Below the pieces are notes generated by a model that was given only the letters and a program-made list of their open reading frames with translations, was not told the DNA's origin and did no database searches. The position numbers and the translations under genes are program-made. Of a stretch of DNA of 27,410 nt, positions 21,544 through 27,410 are shown one piece after another. Position 1 is the stretch's first letter, and each line of letters starts with the position of its first letter. The stretch is taken from NCBI GenBank assembly GCA_944326625.1, contig CALVER010000002.1, forward strand, positions 1-27,410, read 5' to 3'. The stretch comes from Candidatus Gastranaerophilales bacterium (lineage in GTDB: Bacteria; Cyanobacteriota; Vampirovibrionia; Gastranaerophilales; Gastranaerophilaceae).

Positions 21544-23235
21544 ATGTCATTACCAAACGTAGCATATTTTTCAATGGAAATCGCTATGGATCAATCATTA
21601 AGCACTTATTCCGGCGGTTTAGGATTTCTTGCAGGCTCACACATGTTATCGGCAGGATATCTTCAATTACCGATGGTAGGTGTTACAATGCTTTGGTCAT
21701 ACGGTTATTACGACCAGAGAATTGATCACAAAGGTCAGGTTGAAGTTGCATATATAAGAAAATATTATGACTTTTTAACCGATGTAGGCGTCACAACAGA
21801 AGTTGATATATTCGGTGAAAAAGTTAAAGTTAAAGCTTACAAGGTTGAGCCGGAACTTTTCGGGACATGCCCCGTATATCTTTTAACAACAGATATTGAC
21901 GGCAACAGCGACTGGGCAAAGAGCATTTCTTATAAACTTTACGACGGTAATGAAAAAATAAGAATTGCACAGGAAACAGTGCTTGGTGTAGCCGGTGTCA
22001 GAATGCTTCAGGCAATCGGATACAACTTTGACGTAATCCACATGAACGAAGGCCACGCGCTCCCTGCTGCATTTGAACTTTTAAGACAATATAACGGCAA
22101 TCTTGACGAAGTTAAGAAGAAAACCGTATTCACAACCCACACACCGGTTGCCGCAGGTAACGAAGTTCACTGGGTAGACACGCTTTTGGAAGGCGGATTT
22201 TTCGCAGGATGTTCAAGAGAAACAGCCGTAAACCTGGGCGGCGAAAACTTCTCATTGACTGTTGCGGCTTTGAGAATGAGCAGAATTGCAAACGCCGTAT
22301 CACAGCTTCACGGTCTTGTTGCAAACAAAATGTGGGAATGGGTTGACGGAAGATGCCCGATTCGTGCTATCACCAACGCCGTAAACCTCCACTACTGGCA
22401 GGATGAACGTATTAAAGAAGCTCATACGCCGGAACAATTGCTGGCTGTTAAACGCGAAATGAAATGCGAATTGTTTAAATATATTGCAAACGTTGCAGGT
22501 AAAAGATTTGACCCTGACGTGTTAACAATTACCTGGGCAAGAAGATTTGCGGATTATAAACGCGCATGGTTGATTTTAATGGATAAAGACAGAATTAACA
22601 AACTTCTGGATTCCAATAAAATCCAAATTATCTTTGCCGGTAAATTCCATCCGGATGATGTTATGGGCAAAGAAATGTTCAATAAACTTCTCAACCAGTC
22701 ACATACATTGAAAAATGTTGTTGTGCTTCCGGGATACGAATTACAATTGTCAGGAATGCTTAAACGCGGTTCAGACATCTGGTTAAATACACCTTTAAGA
22801 CCGTTTGAAGCTTCAGGTACTTCCGGCATGTCTGCTAATGCAAACGGCGCATTGCACCTTTCAATTTATGACGGCTGGACAGTTGAAGGTACATTTAACG
22901 GAATTAACGGCTATACTGTTGAATATCCTGAACTTGATGACGAAATGCCGTGGGAAGAACGTCACTGGAAAGATCATGAATGCATGATGAATATTATTGA
23001 AAATCAAATCATTCCGACATATTACGAAAACAAACAGGAATGGGCAAGATTGATGAGACAGGCAATAAGAACATCCGAAGCCTACTTCAACTCTGATCGT
23101 ATGGTAATCGAATACTACAACAGATTATATAAACCGATTGCACACGATGATTCCTGCGCAGGCACGGCGAAAAAAGAGATGAAAATCTCTGAAACTCCGA
23201 CATTTGATGCCTGGACTTTCTCAAATATTAAATAA
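21544..23235 (+). CDS. Short alpha-glucan phosphorylase-like protein (GT35) without the PLP lysine
   Basis: 563 residues, the short form of the GT35 family. Landmarks: AYFSMEIA and YSGGLGFLAG at the N-terminus, HMNEGHALPA, FTTHTPVAAGNEVHW, SQLHGLVA, TWARRFADYKRAWL, IIFAGKFHPDD and LNTPLRPFEASGTSGM. Phosphorylases use PLP bound to the lysine of EASGT..MK; here that position is S430 (codon TCT at 22831-22833), giving GMSANANG. The phosphate-handling Arg/Lys residues in RRFADYKR are kept. Either the cofactor is bound differently or the protein is not a phosphorylase, for instance a glucan-binding or transferase relative. AAAGG lies about 10 nt before the ATG. No other glycogen genes adjoin. Confidence 0.85.
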   Translation: MSLPNVAYFSMEIAMDQSLSTYSGGLGFLAGSHMLSAGYLQLPMVGVTMLWSYGYYDQRIDHKGQVEVAYIRKYYDFLTDVGVTTEVDIFGEKVKVKAYKVEPELFGTCPVYLLTTDIDGNSDWAKSISYKLYDGNEKIRIAQETVLGVAGVRMLQAIGYNFDVIHMNEGHALPAAFELLRQYNGNLDEVKKKTVFTTHTPVAAGNEVHWVDTLLEGGFFAGCSRETAVNLGGENFSLTVAALRMSRIANAVSQLHGLVANKMWEWVDGRCPIRAITNAVNLHYWQDERIKEAHTPEQLLAVKREMKCELFKYIANVAGKRFDPDVLTITWARRFADYKRAWLILMDKDRINKLLDSNKIQIIFAGKFHPDDVMGKEMFNKLLNQSHTLKNVVVLPGYELQLSGMLKRGSDIWLNTPLRPFEASGTSGMSANANGALHLSIYDGWTVEGTFNGINGYTVEYPELDDEMPWEERHWKDHECMMNIIENQIIPTYYENKQEWARLMRQAIRTSEAYFNSDRMVIEYYNRLYKPIAHDDSCAGTAKKEMKISETPTFDAWTFSNIK

Positions 23236-23266
23236 AATGTTGACTTTATATAATATTTCATTAAAA

Positions 23267-23295
23267 AGAGGTTACGTTGTGTAATCTCTTTTTTT
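23267..23295 (+). terminator. Intrinsic terminator after the phosphorylase-like gene
   Basis: AGAGGTTAC (23267-23275), loop GTTGT, GTAATCTCT (23281-23289) with one G-T pair, then T residues to 23295. Five A precede the stem. Confidence 0.88.
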
Positions 23296-23323
23296 CTTGT
23301 TATTAGTGTATTTCGGCGGTTAA

Positions 23324-23386
23324 TGTAAAGAAATATTACAAAAAATAGATGAAAAATTAAAGAAAAAAATAAAAATGCCGTATACA
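23324..23386 (+). promoter_or_regulatory. Promoter with inverted-repeat site for the 345-aa protein gene
   Basis: Perfect inverted repeat TGTAA-N7-TTACA (23324-23340), followed by AAAAAATAG, 45 bases (TTACA to TATA box) before TATACA (23381-23386). It shares 23 of 28 bases around the repeat with the site at 8811-8838, with the same spacing to the -10. No -35 consensus is present. Confidence 0.5.
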
Positions 23387-23422
23387 TAAGCACAAGGAAA
23401 AAAAACGAAAGGGAACAAAGTC

Positions 23423-24460
23423 ATGGGTATGGCAGCATCACAGGCTAGATTTTTAGGCCTCACAGCAAGAAAGACAAACGTAGAATATGAAGGACAGCAG
23501 GTTAACCAGCAGAGAACAACATTGGCTAACCAGTCAGCTAACTACTATAATCAACTGCTTGGCATGACTGTTCCTGTTCCTCCTTCAACAGCAGATTATA
23601 CAAAGACTGTTTATACATTCAAAGATGGCAACTTACAAAATTCAGTTACATCTTTGATTGCACAGGCAGACGGAACTTATTTAGTAAGCTATGTATCTTC
23701 CTGGACAAACGATTTTACACCTGTTTCAGCAGGCTCAGCAATTGTTACCAGAAATGATGCAAATACTGAACATTATGTAGGCGCAACCGAATTAAGAGTT
23801 CTTGGAACAGGTATCGGTGCTGACGGTGCATACACCGGTGATGATGAATATCTTAATTCACTATCTGCTGAACAACGCGAAAAATTATTAAAAGAAGAAG
23901 AAGAATACATAGAAATGTTAAACAATAAATATTGTGGCGGTAAAGACGAAGATTGGTACGTAAGATACGTACTCAACACTTCAACCGAAACTTGGACTCC
24001 TATGTTCTACAGAAAAGACCAGGTTGACAACGCAATTTATTCAGAAGAAGGTACTTCTCAATCAAACATTAATGCTTATACTATCGGTTCTGCACAGGAA
24101 ACCGAAGAAATCAAAGGTGTTACTGCAAGATTGGAAAAAGATACTACAGGTCGTTATACAAACATCACATTGTATGCAGACACTGATCATCCTGTAACTT
24201 ACGCACTGACAACCAACACATTGACAGATCAGGATGCTTATGACGATGCAATGAACCAGTACGAATACGACAAACACCAATACGATCAATCAATACAAGA
24301 AATTAACGCTAAGATAGAAATTATCCAGGCACAAGATAAAAACTTGGAATTACGTTTGAAACAACTCGATACGGAACAAGACGCAATCCAGACAGAAATG
24401 GACGCTGTTCAAAAAGTTATCGAAAAGAACACAGAATCTACATTCAAAACATTCGGTTAA
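23423..24460 (+). CDS. Coiled-coil-ended protein of unknown function, possibly exported filament-like
   Basis: 345 residues, no signal peptide. The helical N-terminus (1-48, MGMAASQARFLGLTARK then Gln/Asn-rich) and long C-terminal coiled coil (about 270-338) flank a Thr/Tyr/Asp-rich middle (about 50-265) of likely beta structure. Helical ends around a beta middle are the plan of flagellin and hook-associated proteins, but no flagellar motif is clear. I associate this N- and C-terminal style with Gastranaerophilales genomes (memory, not a search). AAGGGAA lies about 9 nt before the ATG. The gene has its own promoter and codon use favours A/T-ending codons uniformly, suggesting high expression. 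Confidence 0.7.
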   Translation: MGMAASQARFLGLTARKTNVEYEGQQVNQQRTTLANQSANYYNQLLGMTVPVPPSTADYTKTVYTFKDGNLQNSVTSLIAQADGTYLVSYVSSWTNDFTPVSAGSAIVTRNDANTEHYVGATELRVLGTGIGADGAYTGDDEYLNSLSAEQREKLLKEEEEYIEMLNNKYCGGKDEDWYVRYVLNTSTETWTPMFYRKDQVDNAIYSEEGTSQSNINAYTIGSAQETEEIKGVTARLEKDTTGRYTNITLYADTDHPVTYALTTNTLTDQDAYDDAMNQYEYDKHQYDQSIQEINAKIEIIQAQDKNLELRLKQLDTEQDAIQTEMDAVQKVIEKNTESTFKTFG

Positions 24461-24468
24461 TAAACGGC

Positions 24469-24607
24469 ACCTGCCCTCTTTCAAGAGGCGCAGGTACGGA
24501 AAGCCGGACAAAGATTCTCGACTTTATCTTATTTTATATCAACGTAATTCATTTTTTTGCAGATTTTTCTGTAGTTACTTCCATACCTGCAAGGATGGAA
24601 TGGCTAC
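24469..24607 (+). other. Structured 3' region or possible small RNA
   Basis: The 196-bp gap after the 345-aa gene has no ORF. Hairpin 1 (24469-24495): ACCTGC-CCTCT, loop TTCA, AGAGG-C-GCAGGT. Hairpin 2 (24571-24607): GTAG outer pair, TTCCAT with ATGGAA, and CCT/AGG around loop GCA. ACCTGC recurs at 24585-24590, so GCAGGT of hairpin 1 could pair with hairpin 2 instead. A terminator follows at 24626. No internal promoter is clear, so it may simply be the mRNA 3' UTR. Confidence 0.4.
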
Positions 24608-24625
24608 GTTCCCCTTTTTTCCTTC

Positions 24626-24653
24626 ACGACCTTATCCCAAGGTCGTTTTTTTT
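24626..24653 (+). terminator. Intrinsic terminator downstream of the 345-aa gene
   Basis: Perfect stem ACGACCTT (24626-24633), loop ATCCC, AAGGTCGT (24639-24646), then eight T. It lies 166 bases after the stop codon and just before the end of the convergent gene. Confidence 0.92.
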
Positions 24654-24656
24654 GAG

Positions 24657-26531
24657 TTATTTTAAAGCTGCATAAAGCCTTGCAAAGAAACATGAAACGT
24701 GCTGTATAGAATCCACTCTGACCCACTGGCGTGTTGCTTTAAACCTTATGCCGCCGACAGATTTTTCGGGATTTTTATGCGAATATGAATTAATTTCGTT
24801 GTTATAGAGCAAAAATTGGCATTTTGCGGTCAATTTGCAGGCATTCAGAAGTTTTTGAGCTAATTCATCCCAGCCCAGATACTTAGCAAGATAATATGAC
24901 GCAACAAGCCCTTCCGAGCGCGCGCCGTCCGGATAAAAATGATCTCCCCAATCGTAAAAATAGCCGCCTTCATAATCAATATACGGCGAGTCATCGCGCT
25001 TGTAAGTTTTTTGAATCATTGTCATAGCGTCATTAAACACAAATGCAAGATAATTTTCTTTTTGAAAATCTTCATTTTTCGCCCATTCTTCTATTGCCTG
25101 CATAAGCCACGCATCAGAAGGCAATTTGGTAAACAAATCAGCATAAATTTTCGGACGCTCATCAATAATCCAATCCAGAGCTTTTTCAGACATTTTTTTG
25201 ACTTCTGAAACAAGTTCTTCATCGGGGAAATTATTTGCAAAAAGCGCAAGCCCCAGAAGCGCTTCACCCGGATAATAAAACGAAAAAGTTGCTTTACGTT
25301 CTTCATCAGACATTTCAATTAAAGGCTCGCCGTTATGGTATCCCGGATGAATATAATACCCGAGGAATTCGCCGCTCGGACAAATTCTGCTCAACAAATG
25401 TCTTGCATAGCCTTTAATATATTCATCATAAGACGCGTCACCCGTTGTAATTCTATATTGCATCATTGCAACAAGCAATACACCCGTTCCGCCGAGTTTT
25501 GCTTTTTCATTACAAAATGCAAAATACCCTTTGCCCCATTGTGTTTCCTGTTCACGGGTTATTGAAACGCTCCAGTCAAGAGCTTTTTTTGCAGCAGTAA
25601 TATATTTTTCATCGGATGTCAATTGATACAGCCTGATAAGCGAAATAACTCCGCCGCAGTGCCGCAAATCATTATAATACAGGTTATCTTCGGATCTATT
25701 CGGGTGTTCATGGTCTTTTCTTGTGTCGTCACAGCAGTCGTAATAATACAAAAATCTGCCGTCATCGTACATATTTTTAATAAGCCAGTCAACAGACGTT
25801 TTCATCTGGTTAAATAACGTATCAACGTCAAATTCATCATACAAAACGTTTCCGCGGTAGAGCGGAATACATTTGTCTTTATATGACACAAACGCACGGC
25901 TTTTGAACAAATAAAATTCCGCAGACGCGTCCTGCTCCAAAAGTTTCAATCGTTCGGGAATTTTATCGGTAATTTTACCAATCGGAGACTTTTTCGCAAG
26001 AGTCTGCAAAACCTGCCCGAGCCCCATATGGCTCAATGACACTGCATCCGTCGGCATATAATAATATGAAGTTCCGTTCATTCTGAGCTCAAGCCCGTTA
26101 ATCCCGATTTCAAACCTTTCATCATTAAAAAAGAATTGGTTTAATTTTTTAAATTCAACGCGGCGTCTGTCAGTCATATATTCAAGCATAATACGGCATT
26201 TATTTTCGTCAGCTACATCAAATTCAGAAAATCTTTTATGGTTCCTGAGCATTTCAATATCACGATTAAGAGTTACAAGAAAATTATTACGTCTGCTGCC
26301 GTAGCGGATAAATTTTCTGCCTGATTGGAAAAGCGTAATATAAGTCAGTGTCTCGGAGGGGTTATATTTGATAAAATTTGAAAGTTCCAGCCCCTTTAAA
26401 CTGACAGGTTCTCCCGTCGCAAGAGATTTGCGGATTACAGCCAAAAGCTTGCCGACTTCCGTAAAATCCTGCTTGAAATACTCTCTTTCTTTGTCGTTTT
26501 GTAATTTAAAATCTTGAATAACGCTTTCCAT
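24657..26531 (-). CDS. Large protein with (alpha/alpha)-barrel-like C-terminal region
   Basis: 624 residues, no signal peptide. Residues 1-195 are a separate charged N-terminal domain that I do not recognise (NFIKYNPSETLTYITLFQSGRK). Residues about 225-620 have regularly spaced helices with aromatic/glycine loops, such as DDGRFLYYYDC, LYYNDLRHCGGVISLIRLY, GKGYFAFCNE, FSFYYPGEALLGLALFA and EGGYFYDWGDHFYPDGARSEGLVASYYLAKY. This is the look of six-hairpin glycosidases or C5-epimerase-like enzymes. Candidate acidic residues (E and D in PGEALLG, DGARSEG) are present, but the catalytic pair cannot be named. No Shine-Dalgarno sequence; the -10 box lies 6 nt before the ATG. Confidence 0.7.
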   Translation of the reverse strand: MESVIQDFKLQNDKEREYFKQDFTEVGKLLAVIRKSLATGEPVSLKGLELSNFIKYNPSETLTYITLFQSGRKFIRYGSRRNNFLVTLNRDIEMLRNHKRFSEFDVADENKCRIMLEYMTDRRRVEFKKLNQFFFNDERFEIGINGLELRMNGTSYYYMPTDAVSLSHMGLGQVLQTLAKKSPIGKITDKIPERLKLLEQDASAEFYLFKSRAFVSYKDKCIPLYRGNVLYDEFDVDTLFNQMKTSVDWLIKNMYDDGRFLYYYDCCDDTRKDHEHPNRSEDNLYYNDLRHCGGVISLIRLYQLTSDEKYITAAKKALDWSVSITREQETQWGKGYFAFCNEKAKLGGTGVLLVAMMQYRITTGDASYDEYIKGYARHLLSRICPSGEFLGYYIHPGYHNGEPLIEMSDEERKATFSFYYPGEALLGLALFANNFPDEELVSEVKKMSEKALDWIIDERPKIYADLFTKLPSDAWLMQAIEEWAKNEDFQKENYLAFVFNDAMTMIQKTYKRDDSPYIDYEGGYFYDWGDHFYPDGARSEGLVASYYLAKYLGWDELAQKLLNACKLTAKCQFLLYNNEINSYSHKNPEKSVGGIRFKATRQWVRVDSIQHVSCFFARLYAALK

Positions 26532-26537
26532 AAGTTT

Positions 26538-26566
26538 ATAATAACACCATGCCCAACATTAGGCAA
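26538..26566 (-). promoter_or_regulatory. Promoter of the barrel-protein gene, predicted leaderless
   Basis: Minus strand TTGCCT (26561-26566), 17-nt spacer, TATTAT (26538-26543), then 6 nt to the ATG at 26531. The expected start of transcription coincides with the A of the start codon. Confidence 0.55.
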
Positions 26567-26596
26567 ATAAATAAACGTAAAGATTTATTTAATATT

Positions 26597-26625
26597 TTGA
26601 CATGACAAAAAAGTTATAGTTCAAT
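26597..26625 (+). promoter_or_regulatory. Probable smc promoter
   Basis: Perfect TTGACA (26597-26602), 17-nt spacer, weak TTCAAT (26620-26625). It is divergent from the barrel-protein promoter in a 127-bp gap. Predicted leader about 27 nt, with AGGA at 26642-26645, rather far (13 nt) from the ATG. Confidence 0.45.
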
Positions 26626-26658
26626 AATAATAAGACTTGGTAGGAATTTTATAAATTT

Positions 26659-27410
26659 ATGTACATAAAACAGCTTGAAATTGATAATTTCAAATCATTT
26701 GCCAACAAATCCGAAATACCGTTATTAAAAGGTTTCACAACAATATCTGGACCGAACGGCTCGGGGAAAAGCAACATAATCGACAGCATTTTATTTGCAC
26801 TGGGCTTAGCAAATGCCGGAGAGCTTCGTGCTGAAAATTTGTCGCACTTTATTTCCACCTATACCAAGCGTAATGATGCACTGGTAAAAGTAACTTTCGG
26901 CGATATGGAGGGCGGACGTGATTTAAGCATTGCAAGGCGCATAAGAAAGTCCACTCAGGGCTATGCAAGTACTTATTACCTGAATGACAGCGTTACAACG
27001 CTTTCCAATATTCATGCAGTGCTTGAAAAATATAACGTAACCCCCAACAGCTACAACGTAATGATGCAGGGCGACGTCATGGGAATTACAAATTGTTCTC
27101 CGAAACAGCGCCGCAAAATTATTGACGAAATAGCAGGCATTGCGGATTTTGACAGAAGAATAGAACAGGCAACAAATGAATTAACAACGGTTGAACAGCG
27201 TGTTGAGCGTTCAAGCGTTATTTTGAATGAAGTTGACACCCGACTTGACCAATTAAAAGAAGAACGCGAGGTTGCTCTTAAATACCAGAAATTACGCGAA
27301 GAAAAAACTTCTCTGGAAAGCCAGATTAATACAGTCCGCTTTTTTGACATAAAAAGAAATCTTGAACAGGCACATGAAAATATCCTTGAATTTACCAAAA
27401 AGAAAAAAGA
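26659..27410 (+). CDS. smc: Chromosome segregation protein SMC, N-terminal part (runs off window)
   Basis: The first 250 residues are visible and the frame is open to the window edge. The ABC-type head begins MYIKQLEIDNFKSF, with Walker A GPNGSGKSN (31-39). The motif SYNVMMQGDV, including the Q-loop-type glutamine, precedes PKQRRKIIDEIAGIADFD, the classic SMC stretch leading into the coiled coil. From about residue 170 heptads start (EQATNELTTVEQRVE). Full SMC is about 1,150-1,200 residues, so most of the coiled coil, hinge and Walker B lie outside. With ScpAB it compacts and segregates chromosomes. The start matches the family N-terminus. Confidence 0.95.
   Translation, partial: MYIKQLEIDNFKSFANKSEIPLLKGFTTISGPNGSGKSNIIDSILFALGLANAGELRAENLSHFISTYTKRNDALVKVTFGDMEGGRDLSIARRIRKSTQGYASTYYLNDSVTTLSNIHAVLEKYNVTPNSYNVMMQGDVMGITNCSPKQRRKIIDEIAGIADFDRRIEQATNELTTVEQRVERSSVILNEVDTRLDQLKEEREVALKYQKLREEKTSLESQINTVRFFDIKRNLEQAHENILEFTKKKK

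Noticed and set aside
23324..23340. NtcA-type site (GTA-N8-TAC)
   Set aside because: The spacing between GTA and TAC is 9, and the second copy at 8813 reads GTT; the five-base arms with N7 describe both sites better.
1..27410. tRNA genes, CRISPR arrays, insertion sequences or prophage genes
   Set aside because: No T-loop consensus, repeat-spacer pattern, transposase or phage protein was found by reading both strands.

Overview
The window is about 27.4 kb of AT-rich bacterial chromosome (GC roughly in the high 30s by eye), densely packed on both strands with no phage, insertion sequence, CRISPR array or tRNA. The gene mix suggests an anaerobic, probably flagellum-less gut or sediment bacterium. 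My best guess is the Gastranaerophilales/Vampirovibrionia (Melainabacteria) sister group of Cyanobacteria. Reasons are the 345-aa coiled-coil-ended protein at 23423, the cyanobacterial-style NarL regulator with a receiver-PAS-kinase, the methionine gamma-lyase-like enzyme, and superoxide reductase with ferritin. This is inference from protein style; no 16S or marker search was possible. The long, Alu-domain-bearing SRP RNA is atypical for true Cyanobacteria.

Layout: 14-2597 AI-2E-family permease and B12-type radical SAM protein (overlapping operon), facing a divergent histidine phosphatase (2574-3200). 3282-3776 is a LeuD-type dehydratase small subunit. 3787-4924 is a strong promoter, a ~208-nt structured leader, rpsL and rpsG, and a bidirectional terminator; fusA and tuf do not follow. 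4925-6752 (minus) is a glutaredoxin and a hybrid-cluster-protein (Hcp) homologue that has lost its hybrid-cluster Cys/His ligands. 6864-7982 is wecB. 8080-9569 holds a small membrane protein, a Gly/Cys-rich 117-aa protein and a GIY-YIG protein. 9579-13171 (minus) is a three-gene signalling operon: receiver-PAS-histidine kinase, NarL regulator, exported coiled-coil protein. 13232-14129 (minus) is superoxide reductase plus ferritin. 14264-15300 is an unknown membrane protein and the SRP RNA. 16265 (minus) and 16309 (plus) are divergent: a GT2 glycosyltransferase and a YdjC deacetylase followed by a multidomain exported nuclease. 18933-19323 is a repeat-rich gap. Then come a VWA protein (minus), a PLP lyase, a short alpha-glucan phosphorylase-like protein whose PLP lysine is a serine, the 345-aa protein, an (alpha/alpha)-barrel-like protein (minus) and the start of smc.

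Themes that cross genes: (i) three recognisable enzyme families here (Hcp, glucan phosphorylase, histidine phosphatase) lack residues normally essential for catalysis; (ii) several genes have good -10 boxes only 6-12 nt before the ATG and no Shine-Dalgarno sequence, suggesting leaderless transcripts; (iii) the promoters of the Gly/Cys-rich protein and of the 345-aa protein share a 17-bp inverted repeat at the same distance from the -10 box, suggesting common activation. The Hcp-like/glutaredoxin pair, the structured rpsL leader and the shared promoter element are the best candidates for undescribed biology.
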